Shown: positions 18,126 through 26,285 of the stretch, piece after piece
How the letters are laid out: each line of letters begins with the position of its first letter
Numbering within the stretch: position 1 is the stretch's first letter
Assembly (NCBI GenBank): GCA_021151665.1
Contig: JAGKWW010000006.1
Span: 1-64,000 of the forward strand
From: Flavobacteriaceae bacterium
GTDB lineage: Bacteria; Bacteroidota; Bacteroidia; Flavobacteriales; Flavobacteriaceae
DNA: 64,000 nucleotides
Direction of reading: 5' to 3'
Translations under genes and position numbers: made by a program
The notes under the pieces: generated by a model
The model's input: the letters and a program-made list of their open reading frames with translations, nothing else
What the model was told of the DNA's origin: nothing
Database searches by the model: none

Positions 18126-18908
18126 TTAATCGCCCGGAACTGTAAATATAATTTTATATCTATACGTTTTGTTAAACAGATCCTCTTCCTTTATAACTTC
18201 ATGCCCTTTTTTCGAAACCCAGAATTTTTGATATCCCCCGCTTCCGTCCGTTAATCTATGCTCTAGCACCCAACAATCTACTTTATTGCCTCCCGATACC
18301 TGCAAAGCTTCACTACCCGTGACAGTGTAAAATACCTCCTGTGACGGACCGGAGCCCGGGTCATAAAAATTAATTTTGAAAGTCCTGTATTCTTTAAATG
18401 GCAGTAATGGAAAGATAACCAAATCTGAATGCCAATTCAGATTGAACTTTTTAAAGGAATCATTAAAGTCATTGCGATACCTGGTTTTCAATGAATCGGG
18501 CAAACTTCCTTCAAACACTACCTGTTTTTGTGTGAAGTCATATTTAGAACTATATCCCGTACCGTTCCAATTCCAACGTATGTTATGGTGAAGCGTTGTC
18601 AGATTGGCCCTGCTCAGAACGGTTTCGGCTGTATGGACTCTTTTAGAATTCATTTCCCAGCTTTGATCAATTTTTACAACATTCTTGTTGCCGTGAACCT
18701 CGGAGCGGACATTGATTTTAACTAAATAAATCCCGTTAAATACACTATCGCCGGGAGTTTTGTTATATACAAGATATGTTCTTTTACCAGGCTTTAGGTT
18801 TTCAATTTTCAGGCTATTAGAATTTATAGCTACTGTGTCCTTTTTCTGGGCGCCTGCGGCCGATCCTATAACCAAAAACAGTAATGTCAAAAAAATCTTC
18901 TTAATCAT
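18126..18908 (-). CDS. exported DUF3108-like protein
   Basis: A 260-residue protein with a signal peptide (KKIFLTLLFLVIGSAAGAQ) and a beta-rich body. The C-terminal half, with CWVLEHRLTDGSGGYQKFWVSKKGHEVIKEE, resembles the DUF3108 pattern of periplasmic proteins, but that assignment is tentative. A single Cys-Trp near residue 220 is the only notable residue pair. It lies 19 bp upstream of the GT39 gene and probably shares its transcript, which would fit a cell-envelope role. Confidence 0.6.
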   Translation of the reverse strand: MIKKIFLTLLFLVIGSAAGAQKKDTVAINSNSLKIENLKPGKRTYLVYNKTPGDSVFNGIYLVKINVRSEVHGNKNVVKIDQSWEMNSKRVHTAETVLSRANLTTLHHNIRWNWNGTGYSSKYDFTQKQVVFEGSLPDSLKTRYRNDFNDSFKKFNLNWHSDLVIFPLLPFKEYRTFKINFYDPGSGPSQEVFYTVTGSEALQVSGGNKVDCWVLEHRLTDGSGGYQKFWVSKKGHEVIKEEDLFNKTYRYKIIFTVPGD

Positions 18909-18985
18909 CTTGAATTTTTAACTTATAAATAAAATCTAATGTAATACCTCTCTATTCCCGGCTTTCCGAAACGGCTAGCGAGTGA

Positions 18986-19420
18986 TTAATCAATTGCAAC
19001 TTTACGATACAGTTTGACGATTGCCAGCGCAATTAAACCCGCGGCTAGAAAGCAGGTAACCGCCGGCATCGGGAAAAAGTAAAGGAAGCTTGTAATCCCA
19101 AAACCAAGCACACAAATAATAATCGGGATCAGGATGTGTCTTGCGATTATGGGTTGTCGTTCTGAAGCCGCTGAAAGAATCCAAAGAATGGCTGCAAATG
19201 AAAGCAGCGTAAAAATGAGATTAAAACTCATACCTGTATAATTCTCATCATAGCTTCTTAGCTGGCCGAACATATCAAACTTATTTTCAGACATTTGCTT
19301 CAATACCGATAAGGCTTTTGGATCTTTAGTGGCGTGCCGCGAAAAATGCCCGATAGTATGGCCGGCTGCGAAAAACAGCAGGCAAAATGCTGCTATTCTT
19401 AATAGTAATTTTGGTTTCAT
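18986..19420 (-). CDS. small four-helix membrane protein (LIC_13387-like)
   Basis: A 144-residue membrane protein from the ATG at 19420. A start at 19474 would overlap the upstream gene, whereas MKPKLLLRIAAFCLLFFAAGHTIGHF begins 4 bp after that gene's stop. Four hydrophobic helices are visible, with His residues at the end of helix 1 (GHTIGHFSRH) and a short loop FDMFGQLRSY. The family is uncharacterised. It is probably the last gene of the 21193-18986 minus-strand group. Confidence 0.65.
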   Translation of the reverse strand: MKPKLLLRIAAFCLLFFAAGHTIGHFSRHATKDPKALSVLKQMSENKFDMFGQLRSYDENYTGMSFNLIFTLLSFAAILWILSAASERQPIIARHILIPIIICVLGFGITSFLYFFPMPAVTCFLAAGLIALAIVKLYRKVAID

Positions 19421-19424
19421 AGTT

Positions 19425-19985
19425 TTATATAGCTTTAGAGTAGGCAATTTTAAGCCAGTTAATAATTTCCGCATCTATCCGGTAAGGGTCTTCAATTTTT
19501 ATTCGGTGGGTACACATGGCACCTGCTCCGACAATCGGCAGGAGAACGCCGACAGTCTCCTGCCCGTTAATTATTAAGTCTACTTCAAACCTCGTCTTTG
19601 TAGCCGGCTTAAGGCATGCAAACTGCTTTTTTCTTCGGATACTTACATAAGCCTTTTTCGGAATTATTTCAATATCATCCCCAAAAGAGTTAATCTCATT
19701 TATTAATGCTTCGTATACCACTTTCAAATGCACTTTGCCGTTGTATTGGCTATCTATCAGATCTTCGTAGCTGTAAGATGCGGCATCCGTACCGTTTGCT
19801 TTGTGCACGATAAGGTCTGCAAAAAAGAGTCCCAGATTATGATTCTCTTTTAACCATTTTACAGTTTCACTGTGCCGCGGCTTACAGTTCGCCTGCGCAA
19901 CCATAATCCATTCGTCCAGGCTTTTACCGGTATTCTTTAAAAGATTCGCTGGCATGGCATTTTCTGTTTTACTGTCCATTGTCAA
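19425..19985 (-). CDS. DUF4287/DUF5655-domain protein
   Basis: A 186-residue soluble protein. Residues about 10-65 match DUF4287 (TGKSLDEWIMVAQ...HSETVKWLKENHNLGLFFADLIVHK). The C-terminal part, with PKKAYVSIRRKKQFACLKPATKTRFEVDL, matches DUF5655. The combination is common in stand-alone bacterial proteins of unknown function, and the second domain resembles DNA-transport or nuclease-associated modules. It lies between an AraC regulator and a small membrane protein; the 68-bp gap to the AraC gene may contain its own promoter. Confidence 0.8.
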   Translation of the reverse strand: MTMDSKTENAMPANLLKNTGKSLDEWIMVAQANCKPRHSETVKWLKENHNLGLFFADLIVHKANGTDAASYSYEDLIDSQYNGKVHLKVVYEALINEINSFGDDIEIIPKKAYVSIRRKKQFACLKPATKTRFEVDLIINGQETVGVLLPIVGAGAMCTHRIKIEDPYRIDAEIINWLKIAYSKAI

Positions 19986-20053
19986 AGTTTATGTTTATGC
20001 AGCAAATGTATTTTAGATGGTTTCGCAGAAATTGTAAAAAAAGGAAATGCTTT

Positions 20054-20875
20054 CTATTTTTTGTAAAAGATTTTACCAAACTCGTTTTTCAGACCGGCAT
20101 ATTGTTTTGGAGAATGGCCTGTGTACCTGTTGAATTCTTTGATGAAATGCGCCTGGTCGTAATAGAAATTATACAGGTCTTCGCTATAAAAGTCTTCTTT
20201 TTCAGTATTAGCCCAATGTTCATAGAACGATTGAAACCGCACGATGCCGGAATAGGTTTTTGGAGAAATACCCACATGCTCCTTAAATAACATATCTATA
20301 TATCGCCTTGAATATCCCATTTTATCCTGAAGCTCCCTGATAGTAATTAATCCGGCAGATTTTTTTATCAATCCGACAGAACAATCTATAAGCGGATTGC
20401 TACGATTTGTTAGTCTGATTATATCAATTAAAAACTCCTGAATGTATGCAACCTTATTATCTACCGCCGGAGTATTTGCCAGCTTTTCAATAAGGTTACG
20501 CCCGGCTACACCGTATATGTCGGTAAAGCTGTAAATTTTATTTACAATTTCAAAAGCCGGCAACCTGGTAAAACGGTGTAGTCCGTTAGGGGTGAGCTCT
20601 ATACCTATCGTCCCCGTAGCCGTAGCCTTTGAAGTTAAGGTTACCGGCTTATCCCAAATACCGATAAAAAAAATATCATGTTCTTTGTAATCTGTTTGAA
20701 TGTAATCCTCTATTGTCGAAAGCCCGTTTAGATAAGAATAAATAAACTTGGCTTTGCCATTAGGCGCAATAACCCGTGTATCTTCCGTCGGAACGCCGAA
20801 GTCGCTTTCAAAGATCCAGAAAGTATCTATGAAGGGCTGAAGCTCAGGATGTGGGACTATGCGCTTTAAAATCAT
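20054..20875 (-). CDS. AraC-family transcriptional regulator (DUF6597-type sensor domain)
   Basis: A 273-residue regulator. The N-terminal domain (LKRIVPHPELQPFIDTFWIFES) is a DUF6597-like ligand domain. The C-terminal double helix-turn-helix is at about 165-265, with LQDKMGYSRRYIDMLFKEHVGISPKTY as the first recognition unit. Such proteins usually activate adjacent genes in response to a small molecule; here the ligand is unknown. It starts 9 bp after the TfoX-like gene and is likely its operon partner. Confidence 0.87.
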   Translation of the reverse strand: MILKRIVPHPELQPFIDTFWIFESDFGVPTEDTRVIAPNGKAKFIYSYLNGLSTIEDYIQTDYKEHDIFFIGIWDKPVTLTSKATATGTIGIELTPNGLHRFTRLPAFEIVNKIYSFTDIYGVAGRNLIEKLANTPAVDNKVAYIQEFLIDIIRLTNRSNPLIDCSVGLIKKSAGLITIRELQDKMGYSRRYIDMLFKEHVGISPKTYSGIVRFQSFYEHWANTEKEDFYSEDLYNFYYDQAHFIKEFNRYTGHSPKQYAGLKNEFGKIFYKK

Positions 20876-20884
20876 TTCGCCCGC

Positions 20885-21193
20885 CTATAAAGATTTATTA
20901 AAATTAATCACCGAATTAATCCAGAATTCGAAATTCTCCTCAGATTTCAAATCCTCCTCGTCAACGTAAAGCCAGCCGCGATTTTCTTTCCCACGCATTA
21001 TCATAGGAGTGCATTTCTTTGTAAGTAAAAGTTCATCATGCAGCTTTGGGTCAACGCGGCACAGGAGGCGGTGGTCGCCGGTTGTAAAGCACATCTTGCC
21101 ATCAATCATAAACGCAATGCCGCGAAACATCCTCTTTTCTTCGACATTTTCTAAATGTGCCAGCGCTTCCCTTATTACGTCTGTTAAACCCAT
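20885..21193 (-). CDS. TfoX N-terminal-domain protein
   Basis: A 102-residue protein consisting only of the TfoX N-terminal fold. The motif EEKRMFRGIAFMIDGKMCFTTGDHRLLCRVDP is typical (K-x-M-F-G-G-x-x-F-M-x-x-G in relatives). In gamma-proteobacteria the full-length TfoX/Sxy regulates competence. Single-domain versions like this one are common and uncharacterised. It is the first gene of a group with the AraC regulator. Its promoter region at 21305-21349 carries a Crp/Fnr-like operator, giving a leader of about 105 nt. Confidence 0.85.
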   Translation of the reverse strand: MGLTDVIREALAHLENVEEKRMFRGIAFMIDGKMCFTTGDHRLLCRVDPKLHDELLLTKKCTPMIMRGKENRGWLYVDEEDLKSEENFEFWINSVINFNKSL

Positions 21194-21304
21194 ATTATCA
21201 AAAATGAATTTTTAATGTAAGTCTGAAATTTTATAAATGTGCGAAAACGGTTTGTAGATATAAATCAATTGTAATTTCTCGCAATGCTTTATTAAAAACT
21301 GACG

Positions 21305-21349
21305 CTAAAGTAAGATATATACGGTTAATAAAAATTGACTTAGGTCAAT
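21305..21349 (-). promoter_or_regulatory. Crp/Fnr-type operator plus -7-like element
   Basis: The palindrome ATTGACTTAGGTCAAT lies at 21334-21349. On the minus strand TACTTTAG (21312 down to 21305) is one mismatch from TAnnTTTG. The 29.5-bp distance from operator centre to the -7 element equals that at 16424-16468, and the operators differ only in their central four bases. Confidence 0.55.
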
Positions 21350-21432
21350 CGCCACCTCCCCGGGCAAAAGCGGCACATTAGCAATCAAGCATCTCACTAC
21401 CAGAGATATATCTTTTTCCGGCTTATATAATA

Positions 21433-22054
21433 TTAAACAGTTATATTTTGGTCAATCTGTGTTACTATCGTCAGATCCTGAATTTTATCGTCTTTAGCCA
21501 GCAAAAGCACCTTCGACATTATCTCGGCCGATTTTGGGTCGTCATCGGCAAACGGCAGGAATAGCCTGCCCCTGTGTTGCGAATGCACCGGCATGATGGA
21601 CAGGTACCTGCCCGGTACTTGGTGTACTATCCCGCTACCCAAATGCACACTATAATTGGCCATTTTACCTGTTATAAGTGCGTGGTTTTGCTTGATTTCT
21701 ACATTATTTACCTTAAAAAGCCTGAGGGTTTCCCTGAGGAGTACTGCCCTCATTTCTATTGACGAATGACTGGCCTCTGGGTCTACGCCACCCACATGAA
21801 CCACGTTTACCACAAGGTCTATATCGCGCATTATCTCAGAAAAAATGCGGGGATTAATGGTATCAAATGCTATATTTTTATAGTCTTTCAGCGAGTGGAA
21901 TTCGATAGCCGGCATGTTCTATATAACCCTTATCTTTCTTGGCATTTGCCGGTATCGTTTTCAGCTCTTTTTCTCCTTTAATCGCCACTATATCAGCCTT
22001 GCCTGTCAGAACAGATAGCCTGGTTGTTTCTAATATACCCTCATAGACCTCAGC
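21433..22054 (-). pseudogene. remnant of a DUF4132/DUF5724-type protein (DUF7737 C-terminal domain)
   Basis: The open frame 21433-21915 encodes 160 residues that match only the C-terminal domain of a much larger protein family. Hallmarks are IFSEIMRDIDLVVNVVHVGGVDPEASHS, SVHLGSG, PVHSQHRGRLFLPF and DDPKSAEIMSKVLLLAKDDKI. Intact family members are several times longer, with this domain at the end. A stop (TAG) lies directly before the ATG. A second minus-strand frame, 21878-22054, is open for 59 codons without a start and reads as protein (ETTRLSVLTGKADIVAIKG), overlapping the first by 38 bp. I infer truncation plus frameshift or rearrangement; whether the upstream piece belongs to the same gene is unclear. 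Confidence 0.6.
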
Positions 22055-22167
22055 TTAGGTTATCACATCCTGCATAAAGGCAACGCAATACATATACATA
22101 GGCGGTTTGCTAAGGTGCGGAATACGATGCGAAAGCGCACATAGAGCACTGCGTAAGATATGCCCAT

Positions 22168-22620
22168 CTAAAAAATTCCGCCAAATCGAATCGAACTTCC
22201 CAGGAAAGCCATAACGATACCAATAATGGTAACGCTAATTATCAAAGCGGTTACACCGGCAAATTTTCCTGTGGTTTTAAAGTGGGGAAGTATCTTTTTA
22301 TTCGCAAGAATAGCGAGTCCGAGAGTTACACCTAATAAAACCAGCTTTAAGGAAACCACCCGCTCTACAGGGTTGGCAAAGCTGAACCAATGGTCAATTC
22401 CCGTGTTATAATCATACGCCATCGCTACGCCTGTTATCACCAATACAATCAGCGATGGCATTCCGACCCGTTCAAACCGCACCTGAAAATTCAGCACGAT
22501 CTCCTTTTTATTTTCTCTGATGGCCGCAGGCAAATGTGACAAAGCTAACACAAGGTGGCCTCCTATCCATACACTTGCGGCAAGCAAATGCAGGAACAGC
22601 AAAAAATGATGATGGGTCAT
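22168..22620 (-). CDS. CopD-like copper-resistance membrane protein
   Basis: A 150-residue protein with four helices: HHHFLLFLHLLAASVWIGGHLVLALS, MPSLIVLVITGVAMA, VVSLKLVLLGVTLGLAIL and ITALIISVTIIGIVM-like. His-rich helix ends (THHHF, HLLA, GGH) and the SVWIGGH phrase fit the CopD/DUF2269-like superfamily of copper-related membrane proteins. I chose the ATG at 22620 because TACTTTTG, a -7-like element, lies inside the longer frame that would start at 22650. It is divergent from the nos operon, and a copper role would fit that neighbourhood; this is inference. Confidence 0.7.
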   Translation of the reverse strand: MTHHHFLLFLHLLAASVWIGGHLVLALSHLPAAIRENKKEIVLNFQVRFERVGMPSLIVLVITGVAMAYDYNTGIDHWFSFANPVERVVSLKLVLLGVTLGLAILANKKILPHFKTTGKFAGVTALIISVTIIGIVMAFLGSSIRFGGIF

Positions 22621-22676
22621 ACAAAAGTATTTTGAGATTCTAATATACAAATATCACAAGTAATAAAAACGGCGGG

Positions 22677-22721
22677 TATGATTGCAGTCATAAACCAAAG
22701 CGCTTATAGACCTGAAATTTG
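22677..22721 (+). promoter_or_regulatory. nos operon operator and -7 element
   Basis: TATGATTGCAGTCATA at 22677-22692 is the TATGA-N6-TCATA palindrome. GAAATTTG at 22714-22721 is one mismatch from TAnnTTTG. Operator centre to first base of the -7 element is 29.5 bp. Seventeen bases from 22677 are identical to those before the RIC gene at 35317. Confidence 0.75.
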
Positions 22722-22746
22722 TATCAGAATATTAAAACGTCTAAAA

Positions 22747-23232
22747 ATGAAAAAACTATTAGTCTTAGCTATTGCCGCCGTACTGCTTTGGGCCTGCGGA
22801 GGCGATAAAACAAAGGGCAACGACTTTTCTAAGCCTTCGGCCAACGCTGCGGCCGAAACAGAAGGCGCTGCTGCCGCACCGGATTATGACCCGAACCGCG
22901 GATTAGGAAAATTCGACAAGGTAGACCTGGGTGATAAGCTGGACCAGGCTATGGCGACAAAAGGCGAAGATGTTGCCTCGGTAAAATGCACGTCGTGCCA
23001 CAAGCCCACCGAAGAAAAGCTGGTGGGCCCCGGGTGGAAAGGCGTAACCCAACGCCGCAAGCCGCAATGGATTATGAATTTTATTACCAATCCCGACCCG
23101 ATGATCGATAAGGACCCAGAGGTGCAGGCACAGCTGGAAATATGCCTTGTAAGGATGCCAAACCAGGGGCTTACCGATGAAGAAGCGCGAAACATCCTGG
23201 AGTACATGCGAAAAATCGACGGGGTAAAATAA
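22747..23232 (+). CDS. monohaem cytochrome c lipoprotein of the nos operon
   Basis: A 161-residue lipoprotein from the ATG at 22747. The upstream ATG at 22678 overlaps the operator and precedes the predicted transcription start, so it is rejected. The lipobox is VLLWAC. A low-complexity Ala/Glu linker follows. The haem-c site is CTSCH, and VRMPNQG supplies a likely Met axial ligand about 60 residues later. It probably delivers electrons to NosZ in the periplasm, as cytochromes encoded next to clade II nosZ do. It is the first gene of the operon, 17 bp before nosZ. Confidence 0.88.
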   Translation: MKKLLVLAIAAVLLWACGGDKTKGNDFSKPSANAAAETEGAAAAPDYDPNRGLGKFDKVDLGDKLDQAMATKGEDVASVKCTSCHKPTEEKLVGPGWKGVTQRRKPQWIMNFITNPDPMIDKDPEVQAQLEICLVRMPNQGLTDEEARNILEYMRKIDGVK

Positions 23233-23249
23233 CCTGTAAACCAATAACC

Positions 23250-25226
23250 ATGAGAAATAAAACAATAACCGGTATAATGGCGCTCGCGGCAGGCTGTGCG
23301 CTTGTTACCTCCTGCAAGCCAAAGAACAGCAGCGATGCCGTAAGTGGCGATGCTGCCCAAAAGGCCTATGTCGCCCCGGGCAAATACGATGAATTCTACA
23401 ACTTTGTGTCGGGCGGCTTTAGCGGGCAGCTAAGTGTTTACGGGCTGCCAAGCGGGCGCCTGTTCCGCGTAATTCCTGTGTTTTCTGTAGACCCGGAAAA
23501 AGGCTGGGGCTACAGCGAAGAAACCAAGCCGATGCTCAACACATCGCAAGGCTTTATCCCCTGGGACGACCTTCACCACACCGAGCTTTCGCAAACCAAT
23601 GGCGAAGTAGACGGTCGCTGGGTTTTTGGTAATGCCAACAACACCCCCCGCATTGCCCGCATCGACCTGAAGACGTTTAAAACGGCCGAGATCATCGAGC
23701 TGCCTAACAGCGGCGGTAACCACTCCTCTCCTTTTATTACAGAAAATACAGAGTATGTGGTAGCAGGTACCCGCTTTAGTGTACCCGCAGATTATGACAA
23801 CGGCGATGTGCCCATCAATACCTATAAGCAAAACTTTAAGGGGCACTTAAGCTTTGTAAAGGTGGGCAAACAGGGAGAAATGGACCTGGCGTTCCAGATA
23901 AAAACGCCGGGGGTAAACTTCGACCTTTCGCACGCCGGTAAGGGAAAATCGCACGGATGGTTCTTCTTTTCCTGCTATAACACCGAGCAGGCCAACACGC
24001 TGCTGGAAGTAAACGCTTCGCAAAAGGACAAGGACTTTATCATGGCGGTAAACTGGAAAAAGGCAGAAGAGTATATAAAGGCCGGCAAGGCGCAAAAACA
24101 AACCGTTAAATATGCCCATAATACGTGGGACGAAAAAACGCACTCTGCCAAATCTGAGATCAGAAACGAAGTACTGGTGCTTGATGCCACAACGCTGAAA
24201 GACCTTTGCTACATGATACCGTGCCCCAAATCGCCCCACGGCTGCGACGTAGACCCTACAGGCGAATATATTGTAGGCAGCGGAAAGCTGGCTGCGCTTA
24301 TCCCGGTTTTCAGTTTTGATAAGCTGCAGGAGGCTATTGCCAAAAAACAGTTTGAAGGCGATTACGGCGGTATACCGGTAATCAAATATGAAGCCGCCCT
24401 TCACGGCGAAGTTCAGAAGCCGGGCCTTGGCCCACTCCACACCGAGTTTGACGGCAAAGGCAATGCCTACACTACCTTCTTCGTATCATCCGAAGTTGTA
24501 AAATGGGATATAAAATCGCTCAAAGTGCTGGACAGGGCACCTACCTTCTATTCAGTAGGGCACCTTTGCATACCGGGCGGCGACAGCAAAAAACCATTCG
24601 GAAAATACCTGATCGCATATAACAAGATCACGAAAGACCGCTTCCTCCCTACCGGGCCTGAGCTGGCACAAAGTGCACAGATCTATGACATCAGCGGCGA
24701 TAAGATGAAGCTGGTGCTCGATTTCCCAACCATTGGAGAACCTCACTATGCGCAGGCTGCTCCGGCAGATTTGATCAGGAACAATGGCCAGCTCAAATTC
24801 TATAAGCTGGATGATAATCATCACGCCTATGTTACCAAAGGTGAAAAGGAAGCTAAGGTAGTGCGCAAAGGCAATCGTGTAGATGTTTACATGACCGCCA
24901 TACGTTCACACTTTGCTCCGGATAATATTGAAGGGGTACGCGTGGGCGACGAAGTATACTTCCATGTAACCAACCTCGAGCAGGACTGGGATGTTCCGCA
25001 CGGATTTGCCATAAAAGGCGCCGACAATGGCGAACTGCTGATAATGCCGGGGGAAACCGCAACCCTGAAGTGGCTGCCGAAGAAAACAGGTATGTTCCCA
25101 ATGTACTGTACCGACTTCTGCAGTGCACTCCACCAGGAAATGCAGGGCTACATACGGGTATCTCCCGCAGGAAGCAATGTGCCGCTTACCTTTAGTGTGG
25201 GCACCAACCTGCCGGCAACAAAATAA
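23250..25226 (+). CDS. nosZ: nitrous oxide reductase NosZ, clade II type
   Basis: Reduces N2O to N2 in the periplasm. The 658-residue protein has the N-terminal seven-bladed propeller with the CuZ ligands visible in order: HH109-110 (DLHHTEL), NHSSPF, SPHGCDVD, PLHTEF, GHLCIPG and EPHYAQ. The C-terminal cupredoxin CuA site is YCTDFCSALHQEM (Cys about 620 and 624, His, Met) with an upstream His in DVPHGF. Clade II traits are the DDLHHTELSQTNG sequence, the Sec-type rather than Tat-type signal, and the accessory gene order. The leader ends in LVTSC, so it may be a lipoprotein. An intra-operon hairpin follows. Confidence 0.97.
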   Translation: MRNKTITGIMALAAGCALVTSCKPKNSSDAVSGDAAQKAYVAPGKYDEFYNFVSGGFSGQLSVYGLPSGRLFRVIPVFSVDPEKGWGYSEETKPMLNTSQGFIPWDDLHHTELSQTNGEVDGRWVFGNANNTPRIARIDLKTFKTAEIIELPNSGGNHSSPFITENTEYVVAGTRFSVPADYDNGDVPINTYKQNFKGHLSFVKVGKQGEMDLAFQIKTPGVNFDLSHAGKGKSHGWFFFSCYNTEQANTLLEVNASQKDKDFIMAVNWKKAEEYIKAGKAQKQTVKYAHNTWDEKTHSAKSEIRNEVLVLDATTLKDLCYMIPCPKSPHGCDVDPTGEYIVGSGKLAALIPVFSFDKLQEAIAKKQFEGDYGGIPVIKYEAALHGEVQKPGLGPLHTEFDGKGNAYTTFFVSSEVVKWDIKSLKVLDRAPTFYSVGHLCIPGGDSKKPFGKYLIAYNKITKDRFLPTGPELAQSAQIYDISGDKMKLVLDFPTIGEPHYAQAAPADLIRNNGQLKFYKLDDNHHAYVTKGEKEAKVVRKGNRVDVYMTAIRSHFAPDNIEGVRVGDEVYFHVTNLEQDWDVPHGFAIKGADNGELLIMPGETATLKWLPKKTGMFPMYCTDFCSALHQEMQGYIRVSPAGSNVPLTFSVGTNLPATK

Positions 25227-25232
25227 TACCTT

Positions 25233-25256
25233 AAGGGGCAGGGAATCCTGCCCCTT
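25233..25256 (+). terminator. intra-operon hairpin between nosZ and nosL
   Basis: AAGGGGCAGG at 25233-25242 pairs with CCTGCCCCTT at 25247-25256 around a GAAT loop. Only a short broken T-run (TTTCTT) follows. It looks like a partial terminator or mRNA-stabilising stem that would leave the accessory genes less abundant than nosZ. Confidence 0.65.
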
Positions 25257-25274
25257 TCTTAAAAAACAAGTATC

Positions 25275-26285
25275 ATGGCAACTTTAAAAACTATAGGCTA
25301 CAGGCTTATGCCGGCCGCTGTTTCAGTATTGTTCTTTGCCTCGCTGTTCTTCCCTATGTGGCAGATAGAACTGCAGGCGCCACAATACCCCGAAGGATTG
25401 GTTCTTAAGCTGTACGCCAACAAAATCGGCGGTGATGTAGAGATTATCAATGGGCTAAACCATTATATCGGAATGAAGACATTACACACCGTAAACTTTC
25501 CGGAATTCAGCTTCCTTCCTTACGTTATAGGATTGTTTGGTATTGCTGCATTGGCAATCAGTTTCGTTAACTCGAAAAAAGCACCGCGCATGCTACTGGC
25601 TGCATTTGTGATCTTCGCAGTACTTGCAGCATCCGATTTTTACCGCTGGAATTACAATTACGGGCACGACCTCGATCCGAATGCGGCTATCAAAGTACCG
25701 GGAATGGCCTACCAGCCTCCGCTGCTCGGGTACAAGCAACTTCTGAATTTCGGTGCATACTCTGTTCCCGATACGGGGGGATGGCTGCTTATCGCCGGGG
25801 GTGTGCTGCTTTTTGCCCTCGTAATGGCACAGAGCAAATACGCCCAAAAGATCCGCAAGGCAAGAGCGGGAATGGCTGCTATTGCGCTGGTATTTGGCCT
25901 TGTGGGTTGTAGTGGCGGCGGGCCCAGTCCAATTAAAGCAAATACGGACAGCTGCGATTATTGCAAAATGACCATTGCCAATATACACTTCTCTGCAGAA
26001 GCAGTAACCGCCAAAGGCCGCACCTACAAGTTTGACGATGTGGCATGCCTGGTCAATTACCTGGGCGAACATAAAGAAGTAAGCTATAGTAACCTTTATG
26101 TTGCCGATTTTGCGACAGGGAACCTGATGCCGGCCGAAACGGCTTTTTACCTCAAGGGAGGAAACATCATTTCTCCGATGCACGGCAATACCGCGGCGTT
26201 TGCAGATGAAAAAGCACAAAGCCAACAGCGTTCCGCCACCGGTGCAGCACCTGTCACCTGGGCTCAACTTATCGCTTCAAAATAA
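25275..26285 (+). CDS. nosL: membrane protein fused to NosL copper chaperone
   Basis: A 336-residue protein. Residues 1-195 contain four hydrophobic helices (about 12-34, 80-98, 105-123 and 165-185), resembling the membrane protein usually encoded between nosZ and nosD in clade II clusters. Residues about 200-336 are NosL: a lipobox-like VFGLVGC, then CDYCKMTI (Cys/Met copper site), YKFDDVACL and the C-terminal SPMHGN. NosL delivers Cu(I) for CuZ assembly. The internal lipobox and an ATG at 25872 leave open that NosL is also made alone as a 137-residue lipoprotein. The stop overlaps the nosD start (TAATG). Confidence 0.85.
   Translation: MATLKTIGYRLMPAAVSVLFFASLFFPMWQIELQAPQYPEGLVLKLYANKIGGDVEIINGLNHYIGMKTLHTVNFPEFSFLPYVIGLFGIAALAISFVNSKKAPRMLLAAFVIFAVLAASDFYRWNYNYGHDLDPNAAIKVPGMAYQPPLLGYKQLLNFGAYSVPDTGGWLLIAGGVLLFALVMAQSKYAQKIRKARAGMAAIALVFGLVGCSGGGPSPIKANTDSCDYCKMTIANIHFSAEAVTAKGRTYKFDDVACLVNYLGEHKEVSYSNLYVADFATGNLMPAETAFYLKGGNIISPMHGNTAAFADEKAQSQQRSATGAAPVTWAQLIASK

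Noticed and set aside
22678..22746. Upstream ATG for the cytochrome c
   Set aside because: It overlaps the operator and lies before the predicted transcription start; the lipoprotein signal begins at 22747.
23430..24440. Long minus-strand open frames antisense to nosZ
   Set aside because: They are mirror frames of a strongly coding gene with high codon bias and show no recognisable motif.
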